From Candidatus Omnitrophota bacterium (GTDB lineage Bacteria; Omnitrophota; Omnitrophia; Omnitrophales; Aquincolibacteriaceae): a DNA stretch of 14,514 nt. Under the pieces are notes generated by a model that saw only the letters and a program-made list of their open reading frames with translations, was not told the origin of the DNA and ran no database searches. The stretch is from the NCBI GenBank assembly GCA_023246995.1, contig JAHFHI010000002.1:1-14514 (forward strand), given 5' to 3'. Of this stretch, positions 5,848 to 12,503 are shown piece after piece. A program made the translations under genes and the position numbers. Position 1 is the first letter of the stretch. Each line of letters opens with the position of its first letter.

Positions 5848-6857
5848 CGCAAGGCCTCTTCCCCGGCCCTGAAGGCATATCCGGTTTTATGCAAAAAAAC
5901 ATCCTCGAGGCTCGGCTTCCGGACGGTGATCCATTCGATTTGGTCTTGAAAGGCCGTCGAAAGCTGGGGGATCAAAGAGGCTCCCCCGCTGCATTCCATA
6001 TGCAAAAGCCCTTCGAGAATAACGGGCTCCAGGGAAAATTTCTCTTTAATTTTCCGGGCCATCTCTTCGGGGCGGCCTGTTTTTAAGATCACCACATCGC
6101 CTCCGACTTCGTGTTTCAAATCTTCGGGCCGGCCGAGGCTGACCAAGGCGCCCTCGTTTAAAATAGCCACCCGGTGGCAGTGTTCGGCCTCTTCCATCAA
6201 ATGCGTGGTGACAAGCACGCTAAGGCTGGCTTGGACGCGAAGTTCTTCAAGGTACTTCCATAGCTCAAGACGCGCGGCCGGGTCCAATCCCGTCGAGGGT
6301 TCGTCTAAAATGAGAATTTCAGGCCGGTGCAGAAGCGCTTTGGCAAGCTCCACCCGGCGCTTAAGCCCCCCGGAGAGTTTCTCGACAAGTTCCTGCGAAC
6401 GCTCTTTCAAGGTCAGCCGGGTCAAGACCTCCTCGCACCGCTCTTTTAATTTCTTTCCATAAAGACCATAAAGGCGCCCCTGATGGCATAAATTTTCAAA
6501 CACCGTCAATTTCCCGTCCAGGCTCGGCGACTGAAAAACGACGCCCATACGCCGACGCATCTCAAAAAGATTTTCCCAAAGGGCTTTTCCGAGAACCTGA
6601 ATTTCGCCGGAGAAAGGCGGAAATAAAGTGGCCAAAATCCTAAAAAGCGTGGTTTTGCCGCTTCCGTTGGGGCCCAAAAGGCCGAAAATCTCACCCTCGG
6701 AAACGGTAAAGCTAAGCCCTTTTAGAGCCTCCCGTTTTTTATAAAAATGACGAACATTTTTAACTTCAAGCAGGGGAACCGTGCTGCCGCGAGACGCCGC
6801 GCGTTGCGCCGTCAACGAAGAAACGATTTGGCTTTCATGCGTGCGCGTCAAAATCAA
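5844..6857 (-). CDS. ABC transporter ATP-binding protein
   Basis: The 337-residue ATPase partners the ABC-2 permease encoded next. Landmarks are Walker A GPNGSGKTT (62-70), Q-loop Q109 in VVFQSP, signature LSGGLKRR (161-168), Walker B ILILDEP (181-187), D-loop STGLDP and H-loop H219. The C-terminal 100 residues form the accessory domain common in DrrA/NodI-type ATPases, ending with a KPSLEDVFLHKTG motif typical of the family. The start is a TTG at 6857 that overlaps the ctaB stop as TTGA. This gives about 25 residues before the first strand of the domain, slightly long, so a start further in (for instance a CTG near residue 29) cannot be excluded. It is coupled on both sides in the operon. 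Confidence 0.94.
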   Translation of the reverse strand: MILTRTHESQIVSSLTAQRAASRGSTVPLLEVKNVRHFYKKREALKGLSFTVSEGEIFGLLGPNGSGKTTLFRILATLFPPFSGEIQVLGKALWENLFEMRRRMGVVFQSPSLDGKLTVFENLCHQGRLYGLYGKKLKERCEEVLTRLTLKERSQELVEKLSGGLKRRVELAKALLHRPEILILDEPSTGLDPAARLELWKYLEELRVQASLSVLVTTHLMEEAEHCHRVAILNEGALVSLGRPEDLKHEVGGDVVILKTGRPEEMARKIKEKFSLEPVILEGLLHMECSGGASLIPQLSTAFQDQIEWITVRKPSLEDVFLHKTGYAFRAGEEALR

Positions 6858-7738
6858 AAACCCTTCTTATCCAGAACCATGCATAAAAGAAGAAAGGCCA
6901 GGTAAAGAATCGAACCGCGGAAAATCGGAAAGGCGAGATCCTGAATCCTGCCGAGACCTTTTAGGGCGAGCAGCGTAAACAGCCCCCCCGCCCCCAGGGC
7001 CGAAGCCAAATAAAAAGGGCCGGTGAGGCCGACCAGCGAAGGTAAAAGACTTACCGGGACAAGCGCCAGCGTATAAAAAAGTATCTGCCTGGAAATTTTT
7101 TCTCCGCCCGGGTCTTCCACCGAGAGCATCTTGAAACCCGCCGCGGCATAGTCTTTGCGGCAAAACCAGGCAATGGCAAAAAAGTGCGGCATCTGCCATA
7201 AAAATAAAATGGTAAAAAAAATCCAGGCTTCCAGGCTTAAATGCCGGGCCGCGGCCGCCCACCCGATAAGCGGCGGAACCGCTCCGGGCACCGCGCCCAC
7301 GAGCGTGCAAAAAGAACTGCTTTTTTTCATGGGCGTATAAAAAAGGAGATAACTAAAAAGCGTAAAAGAGGCCAGAAGCGAGCTGATCGCATTGACGCCC
7401 ACGCAGAGAACGAGCATCCCCCCGGCCGCCAGCGCGGTGCCGAACCAAAAAGCTTCCTCGGGCCGGAGTTTCATGGCCGGCAGAGGCCTTGAGGCGGTTC
7501 GGTTCATGAGCGCGTCTTCTTCGCGCTCCATCCATTGGTTGAGGCTCATGGAGCCCGCGGCCACAAGACCTGTCCCGAGAAGAACCATTCCCAAAACCCC
7601 GATGTCCGGGCTTCCGGGGCTGCCCAGAAAAAAACCTACGGCCGTGCTGAGCAGCACAAGAGAAACAAGCCGCAGCTTGGCAAGCTCGAGATAATCCAAA
7701 ACTTTCGACCGGGAAGAAGCAAGAGCCAGGGAAATCAT
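6854..7738 (-). CDS. ctaB: Protohaem IX farnesyltransferase (haem O synthase)
   Basis: UbiA-superfamily membrane enzyme that adds a farnesyl group to protohaem IX, making haem O for haem-copper oxidases. The 294 residues have about nine hydrophobic segments. The first prenyl-diphosphate/Mg motif is NQWMEREEDALMNRT (67-81), followed by SRPLP. It uses E-R-E-E-D where many homologues have D-R-D-x-D; glutamate variants are also known in other lineages. The second region includes YTPMKKSS, GAVPGAVPPLIGW and LWQMPHFFAIAW with RKDYAAAGFKML. The ATG at 7738 overlaps the ctaA stop (ATGA), and the ABC ATPase follows with another overlap. Synthesis of haem O and then haem A by adjacent genes is the classic arrangement. 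Confidence 0.97.
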   Translation of the reverse strand: MISLALASSRSKVLDYLELAKLRLVSLVLLSTAVGFFLGSPGSPDIGVLGMVLLGTGLVAAGSMSLNQWMEREEDALMNRTASRPLPAMKLRPEEAFWFGTALAAGGMLVLCVGVNAISSLLASFTLFSYLLFYTPMKKSSSFCTLVGAVPGAVPPLIGWAAAARHLSLEAWIFFTILFLWQMPHFFAIAWFCRKDYAAAGFKMLSVEDPGGEKISRQILFYTLALVPVSLLPSLVGLTGPFYLASALGAGGLFTLLALKGLGRIQDLAFPIFRGSILYLAFLLLCMVLDKKGF

Positions 7739-8634
7739 TTGGGGGCCTTGACCGCCAAGAACAGGCTGGTCGCCAGAATCAGGGCCCCAAGAGTCTGATG
7801 CGATGCCGTTAAAATAATTTCACCCGCTTCGGGGGCATAGCCGCCTCTTGGGAGAGCTTTGGTGAAAACAAAAGCGCCAATCCCGAGAAAAAACTGGACT
7901 GTGGTAAGCCCTCCCAGCATGACGGCAGTTCTCGGCAGGGTCTTGTCGCCGCCAAAGAGCCGGAGGGTCTTCATGGTCAGAAGCAGCACATGAACTCCCA
8001 CAAAAAAAGCATTCAGAATATGAAACGACAAACCTTGCCCGGTGTGGCGCAAAAGCGCTCCGAGCACAAGCTGGAGGTATAAAAATCCCGCGGTCATGAT
8101 CGCGAGCGGTTTTAACCGATCACTGCCGCTTTCGGGCGGACTTGCCATCACGGGGGCTGTCACCGGATTTAAAAATTCCGCGATAAGAAAAGTCAGGCAG
8201 AAAAAAGTTTGGCCAAGACAGGCGTGAAAAATGGAAATGGCCGGAGGTAAAAGATAAAGAACGGTGAGTCCGCCAAGAAGCGCTTGGATCAAAACCGCCC
8301 CAAGGCTGATCCAGGCAAGCTTCTTAAGCCAAGTTCGTTTTTCTTGAAACTGAACCCAGACGGCCAAAATCAGGGTCAGGATCCCCACCGTCCCGGCGAT
8401 CATCCGGTGGCCGTGCTCCCAAAAAATATTGCCCACCATGGGCGGGAAAAAACGGCCGTAAGAAAGCGGCCAGTCCGGGACCGCAAGCCCGGCTTCGTGG
8501 CTGGTCACAAGCCCGCCGGCTAAAATCAGCATGAGCGTACACGCCGTCCAAAGGCAGGCATAGCGGTGAAGCCAAATTCCTTCACGCGTTGGGAGTGTTG
8601 GGGAATGTAGAGGGGTCATAGGACTGGCAGTCAT
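7735..8634 (-). CDS. ctaA: Haem A synthase (CtaA/COX15 family)
   Basis: Membrane monooxygenase that oxidises the haem O methyl group to the formyl of haem A. The 299 residues carry eight hydrophobic segments in two four-helix halves. Visible family motifs are SHEAGLAVPDWPLSYG (45-60) with E48, WEHGHRMIAG (72-81), FHACLGQ with H137, LRHTGQGLSFH (195-205), a further H215, and SHQTLGA with H279. Paired histidines of this kind ligate the two haems. It is the first gene of the nine-gene operon. The first ATG (8634) coincides with the end of a TAAAAT element that could be the promoter -10; if so, the true start would be the second ATG at 8619, with almost no leader. Neither start has a Shine-Dalgarno. 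Confidence 0.95.
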   Translation of the reverse strand: MTASPMTPLHSPTLPTREGIWLHRYACLWTACTLMLILAGGLVTSHEAGLAVPDWPLSYGRFFPPMVGNIFWEHGHRMIAGTVGILTLILAVWVQFQEKRTWLKKLAWISLGAVLIQALLGGLTVLYLLPPAISIFHACLGQTFFCLTFLIAEFLNPVTAPVMASPPESGSDRLKPLAIMTAGFLYLQLVLGALLRHTGQGLSFHILNAFFVGVHVLLLTMKTLRLFGGDKTLPRTAVMLGGLTTVQFFLGIGAFVFTKALPRGGYAPEAGEIILTASHQTLGALILATSLFLAVKAPK

Positions 8635-8661
8635 TTTATACGGGAGGCCTCTTGATTTCAG
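8633..8661 (-). promoter_or_regulatory. Possible promoter of the ctaA operon
   Basis: On the minus strand CTGAAA (8656-8661; 4 of 6 to TTGACA) is separated by 17 bases from TAAAAT (8633-8638; 5 of 6 to TATAAT). Transcription would begin near 8626, inside the first ctaA ATG's reading frame and about 7 bases before the second ATG at 8619. This is weak evidence on its own but fits the lack of a ribosome binding site. Confidence 0.35.
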
Positions 8662-8702
8662 CTTCTTTTTCGACCCTTTTTAGCCCAGGGCCTGAAGAAA
8701 AG

Positions 8703-8750
8703 GGGCCATTTTCACTTCCGCAGGTTTACCTTTGCGGCGGAAAATGGCCC
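8703..8750 (-). terminator. Strong hairpin, likely terminator after the cupredoxin-like gene
   Basis: An 11-base perfect inverted repeat, GGGCCATTTTC (8703-8713) with GAAAATGGCCC (8740-8750), encloses a second short stem (CCGC/GCGG, then AGG/CCT). Read on the minus strand, the stem is followed by CTTTTCTTC, a modest T-rich run. It sits 55 bases beyond the stop of the 8805-9512 gene and about 70 bases before ctaA, so it would separate the two transcripts. The opposite strand also has GTTTTCT after the stem. Confidence 0.65.
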
Positions 8751-8804
8751 GTTTTCTCCAGCCTTCCGGTTTTTTCTAAAAAAGATGCTTCAATAGCGGC
8801 CGCT

Positions 8805-9512
8805 TTAGCCGGCGAAAGCAAAATCCGCGGTTTGAACTCCGGCTTCATCGATCGTAATATTCTGGGTCTGAACTCCGAACTTTTCATGCCAGGCTTCGAC
8901 CACATACTGCCCGGCCGGAAGATCCTTAATCTCAAAAACACCTTCTTCGTTGGTGACGCCGAAAAACGGGTGAGGAAGCACCCCGGCATAGGCGTTCATC
9001 CAGGGATGAACATCACACTTGAACTTTACCATCACTTCTGGCTTGTCAAATTTACGCGTAAGCTTCATGCCCTGAATCGGCATCCCGAGATTAAATTCCT
9101 TGCTCTGGGTCGGCATACCGTGGACATTGTGCAGGGTAGAGTCGCTATTGATGATCTCAAAGGGTTGATTGACCTGAACCCCGAAAACATGGGGATGATA
9201 CTGGCATCCGTTTTGATCCATCTTAACAGAGGTCGCGGGCGGCTCAAACGTTTTGCCTTCAAGCCCCTGTTTGACATACACAAAAACATTTTTCAGGGTG
9301 CCGTTGGCGTTTACGACCACATCCTCGGTTGTAACCGTTTCACTATGAAGTCCCGCGCAGGTAGGGTCCGCATTCATATCAATCTCTTGAACGGCCGGGG
9401 CTGTTCCTGAAAAGCTCGCCTTGCCGCTTACCGTTCCGGCATGAGCCGGGTTTGCGACCGCAAAGAAAAGAACCACAACTCCTATGGCTGAAAACATGCT
9501 CTGAATCTTCAT
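8805..9512 (-). CDS. Secreted cupredoxin-like protein with carboxypeptidase-regulatory-like tail
   Basis: The 235 residues begin with a clear signal peptide (hydrophobic 7-20, cleavage after AHA at 23-25), so the mature protein is periplasmic. The middle (about 60-180) looks like a cupredoxin fold with candidate type-1 copper ligands: a histidine in LHNVHG (H128 or H131) and C166, H169 and M172 in CDVHPWM. C52 and C103 could form a disulfide. The end (about 182-232), with GVTNEEGVFEIKDLPAGQYVVEAWHEKFG, resembles a carboxypeptidase-regulatory-like beta domain. Similar proteins are annotated as plastocyanin- or methylamine-utilisation-like. A strong GGAGG lies a few bases before the ATG, and a good promoter precedes it. 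Its place between the bc operon and the haem A operon suggests an electron carrier or copper-handling role (inference). Confidence 0.88.
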   Translation of the reverse strand: MKIQSMFSAIGVVVLFFAVANPAHAGTVSGKASFSGTAPAVQEIDMNADPTCAGLHSETVTTEDVVVNANGTLKNVFVYVKQGLEGKTFEPPATSVKMDQNGCQYHPHVFGVQVNQPFEIINSDSTLHNVHGMPTQSKEFNLGMPIQGMKLTRKFDKPEVMVKFKCDVHPWMNAYAGVLPHPFFGVTNEEGVFEIKDLPAGQYVVEAWHEKFGVQTQNITIDEAGVQTADFAFAG

Positions 9513-9569
9513 CTTGCTACCTCCGTTGAGTTAATTTTTCAATGAGTTCATTCCAAACAGGAAGACTGA

Positions 9570-9599
9570 ATTATATTCGATTCGGGAATTAGACGTCCA
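9570..9599 (-). promoter_or_regulatory. Promoter of the cupredoxin-like gene
   Basis: On the minus strand, a perfect -10 TATAAT (9570-9575) lies 18 bases from TGGACG (9594-9599; 4 of 6 to the -35 consensus). Transcription would start near 9563, giving a leader of about 50 bases with a GGAGG ribosome binding site. This makes the gene a separate transcription unit from the cytochrome bc operon upstream. Confidence 0.65.
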
Positions 9600-9626
9600 C
9601 TTGTTTCTGATTATTCTGACAAGCGC

Positions 9627-9651
9627 TAACCCTTTTAAATTAAACGGGTTA
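9627..9651 (-). terminator. Possible hairpin at the end of the cytochrome bc operon
   Basis: TAACCC (9627-9632) pairs with GGGTTA (9646-9651), followed inward by one mismatch and four A-T pairs around a three-base loop. It includes the stop codon of the octahaem cytochrome gene. There is no T-run afterwards on the minus strand, so it is at best a weak terminator or an mRNA 3'-end stabiliser. Confidence 0.35.
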
Positions 9652-12498
9652 TGCTGTTGCCGAAGAAGACGCTGCGGATGCCGGCGTTTGCGTGCCCTTT
9701 GCGGACGGAGCTCCGGAAGAAACAGCCTCCGGATTAAAAATCCACAGATAGTCCCGGATGGCCTTGATCTGTTTGGCCGCATCCCCCTCAAAAATATCGG
9801 GAACGGGGGACTGGCCTTCGCTGAAAAAAGTCGGCATCATGGTCCCTTCCTGCAAAGTCTGGGGGTCCTTTAACCACTCAAGCACCCAATCCGGCCGGAG
9901 ACGTTCCCTGGCAACCGCAAGATCCGGGGCCAGAAATGAGGCTGAAAGCCCCGGTTCGGGATTGGACTTGTGGCATTTGATGCACTGAAACATCTGAAAA
10001 AGCTTTCCGCCCGACTGCAACTCCTCCTCGGTTGAAGGGACCACTCCCTCATGGACAAACGCCGGAGGCACCTGATCAAGATTATTAAAATACTGCACGA
10101 GCTCCGTCAATTTGGCGTGATCAAACCCAAAGGTCGGCATCCGGTAAGTAAGCCACGGACGGATGGTTGTGGGTCCGGATAAAAACTTGTAAAGCCACGG
10201 GGACTGAACTTTTTTTCCCTCCCCCGTCAAAATCGGAGGCGCTTTGCCTTTGTCCTCAAAAATTTCCCGGACCGCCCCGACCTTGCCGTCGAGCGTGTGG
10301 CAGCCCTGGCAGTGAAACTGCGCCACAATCAGCCGGCCGGCCTCGATTTGCTGTTCCCGCAAATCAAGCCGGTTTTGCATGGCCTCCGGGATCACGGTCT
10401 TTTGAAGGCTCAAAAGAAAAGTCACCAGGGCGTCTGCCTGCTCATCGGTGAAATCAAACTGCGGCATCCGGAGCTTCTCGAAATAAGGAAGCTCTTTGCC
10501 ATCATCGAAAATTCTCGGCTCCTTGAGTTTCTGGAAAAACCAGCTCTGACGCGTGTGCTCGAGGGGCACAAACCCGAAGAAGAGTTTCTCCACATCCTTG
10601 GAGCCTTCTTCGCTAAGCTCGGTTCCGATCTGTTTGGCGTTTTCAAAGCCTTTGATATCATGACAGCCAAAACATCCTTGCTGGCCGATCATCTTGCCGC
10701 CCAGATACTCCAAACGGTCCTCTTCGCTCATCTTTTCAAGTTCCGCCTTGGCCTCGACCTGACGCTTGGTGGTGGTCATGAAGTTAAGCGCCATTTGCTC
10801 CACCACCTCGGGCTTCACATGCGGGAGTTCGATACTTTCAAACTTTTCGTTTCGAAGGCTCAAGAGATAAGAAGTAATATGAGAGGCCTCTTCATCGCTT
10901 AATCGAAGGCTCGGCATCCGGGTCTCGGTGTGATACCGCTTCGGGTCTTTCAACCAGGTATAAAGCCATTCGGCCTTGACCTTGCTGCCCAAGCCCGAAA
11001 GTTCCGGTCCGTGATGGTTGGCCGAAACACCGGCCGCGCTGTGGCAGCCCAGGCAGCCAAGCTCTTTAACCAGCGCTTCTCCTTTTTGGGGGTCTCCCGC
11101 CGCAGGCGGATTATCGAGCGCTATGGGTTCTGAATTTTTCATGAGATACGCCGCAATGGCCGCGATGGCCGCATCATTTTTAGACGCGCTTCCGGGATCC
11201 GAAGTGTTTCTTAGGTGAAAAATTCTCGGCATCTTCGTCGAAGGGCGGAATTCTTTGGGATTCTGGAGCCACCGGATAATCCAGTCCTGCTCGAGTTTGC
11301 TCTGGACGTGTTTCAGATTGGGGCCCACCTTCCATCTTTCAAACCCGTCCACTTTATGGCAGGCGAAACAACCGAAAGTCTCGGCGAGTTTTCGGCCCTG
11401 GCTCAACTTGGGCGCCTCGGGCATTTCGGCTTGGCCCGCGTGGCACTTCGCGCAGGAAGCCTCGGCGTGATTCAGCGGAAGCATTTTTTCACTCCAGTGC
11501 TTCATGGGATGCCAGTGATATTTCTTTTCCCATGCTTCGGCCTGTTTTTTATCGCGCGGCGTATGGGCCGCGGTGACAAAGCTTGCGGAATGCCCGCTTC
11601 CGCCGTGACAGACCGTGCAGCCGATTTCTTCCAGGGGGTGGGGTGAATCCGCCGCTAAAAAGAGCTCCGGTCGGGGGTGCGTACGAAACGGCTGGGGCGC
11701 GTCTTCAAAACCTTTCTGATCGATCCCAAGATGGCAGGTGACGCAGCGGTCAACTTTCTGGGTCTTGTTGAAATAGTAATCATCGTAGAGATTTTCCAGA
11801 ACAATCTGCTGAATCTGAAGGCTGGGGCGTATGAAATCGAGCATCGGCGCGTTTAAAATCATTTGCATCCAGTCAAAGGTGAGCTTTTTGACTTTCTTTT
11901 CCAAAAGGGTCTTGGCCTGGGTAAGCTTGGCCGCCTCCCGTCTTGCGGTCTCTTCGGCCCCGGTGAACTTTTCAAGTTTCGCCTGAAGTCCCTCGCGCGC
12001 CGCCTCAAGAGATTCCAAGTCCGCTTTTGCCTTTGAAAATTCGGGGCCCCGGTGCGCGAGCAAAGCCTCATAGGCCTTGGCCTGTTCGTCTTCGTGATGC
12101 GCCCTGTACTCCTCGAGAAAATAGCGGTCCGAATCCTGGAACTGTTTGAGATCCTGGTAATGCGCGCGGGCTTTCAAGGTATCGACGTCGGCCTTGGCGA
12201 TTTCTTTTTTGACCCGGGTGATTTCATCGCTGTGCGCCTTGCTCTGGGTCCTGGCTGCTTCAATCTGCTTGGTGAGCTCGGCCAGCTTGGCAGTGTCTAC
12301 GGCCTTGCCGGCCGCTTCGAGCTCCGCGCTCGCCTTCTGGCGGCTTAGCTCCATAAACTTGCGCTGCCAGCCCTTCCACTCGCGGGTCGAGTCCTGAAGC
12401 ACCATCCAGACCAGGCTGATTAAAAGAAAAACCGAAGCCACGGCAAATGCCACCGTGGTCTTTTTAATGCTGTAAAGTTTGGGGGCCTGTCCGGGCAT
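9649..12498 (-). CDS. Membrane-anchored octahaem cytochrome c with coiled-coil stalk, bc-complex subunit
   Basis: A 949-residue c-type cytochrome with one N-terminal anchor helix (about 15-34), then a long charged, alanine/glutamate/lysine-rich coiled-coil region (about 38-205, with a break near 115-150), then haem domains facing the periplasm. Eight CXXCH motifs start at C252, C294, C349, C377, C482, C609, C730 and C839. The last five are each followed by a likely methionine ligand in an MP motif (M423, M528, M678, M787, M888), so the second half is five repeated class-I-like His/Met domains with the pattern WL-x2-WL-x-DP. The first three haems lack such motifs and may be bis-histidine. The tail (925-949) is a low-complexity Ala/Ser stretch. 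The gene begins 5 bases after the cytochrome b C-terminal gene. It probably replaces cytochrome c1/f as electron acceptor from the Rieske protein. Confidence 0.95.
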   Translation of the reverse strand: MPGQAPKLYSIKKTTVAFAVASVFLLISLVWMVLQDSTREWKGWQRKFMELSRQKASAELEAAGKAVDTAKLAELTKQIEAARTQSKAHSDEITRVKKEIAKADVDTLKARAHYQDLKQFQDSDRYFLEEYRAHHEDEQAKAYEALLAHRGPEFSKAKADLESLEAAREGLQAKLEKFTGAEETARREAAKLTQAKTLLEKKVKKLTFDWMQMILNAPMLDFIRPSLQIQQIVLENLYDDYYFNKTQKVDRCVTCHLGIDQKGFEDAPQPFRTHPRPELFLAADSPHPLEEIGCTVCHGGSGHSASFVTAAHTPRDKKQAEAWEKKYHWHPMKHWSEKMLPLNHAEASCAKCHAGQAEMPEAPKLSQGRKLAETFGCFACHKVDGFERWKVGPNLKHVQSKLEQDWIIRWLQNPKEFRPSTKMPRIFHLRNTSDPGSASKNDAAIAAIAAYLMKNSEPIALDNPPAAGDPQKGEALVKELGCLGCHSAAGVSANHHGPELSGLGSKVKAEWLYTWLKDPKRYHTETRMPSLRLSDEEASHITSYLLSLRNEKFESIELPHVKPEVVEQMALNFMTTTKRQVEAKAELEKMSEEDRLEYLGGKMIGQQGCFGCHDIKGFENAKQIGTELSEEGSKDVEKLFFGFVPLEHTRQSWFFQKLKEPRIFDDGKELPYFEKLRMPQFDFTDEQADALVTFLLSLQKTVIPEAMQNRLDLREQQIEAGRLIVAQFHCQGCHTLDGKVGAVREIFEDKGKAPPILTGEGKKVQSPWLYKFLSGPTTIRPWLTYRMPTFGFDHAKLTELVQYFNNLDQVPPAFVHEGVVPSTEEELQSGGKLFQMFQCIKCHKSNPEPGLSASFLAPDLAVARERLRPDWVLEWLKDPQTLQEGTMMPTFFSEGQSPVPDIFEGDAAKQIKAIRDYLWIFNPEAVSSGAPSAKGTQTPASAASSSATA

Positions 12499-12503
12499 GG
12501 GCG

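Noticed and set aside
5438..5902. Second minus-strand frame of 154 codons at the ATPase/permease junction
   Set aside because: It is out of frame with both ABC genes, which are complete and overlap by ATGA; there is no sign of a frameshift.
6867..7310. Minus-strand frame of 147 codons rich in G, R and A
   Set aside because: It is an alternative frame within ctaB, whose conserved motifs are in the longer frame.
8652..9410. Plus-strand open frame of 252 codons
   Set aside because: It runs antisense to most of the cupredoxin-like gene, which has a signal peptide, copper motif, promoter and Shine-Dalgarno. The plus-strand translation shows no domain pattern.
10297..10902. Plus-strand open frame of 201 codons, and several others at 11215-11646 and 12052-12348
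   Set aside because: All are antisense to the octahaem cytochrome, whose haem motifs prove the minus strand is coding. The leucine/phenylalanine-rich translations are typical shadows.
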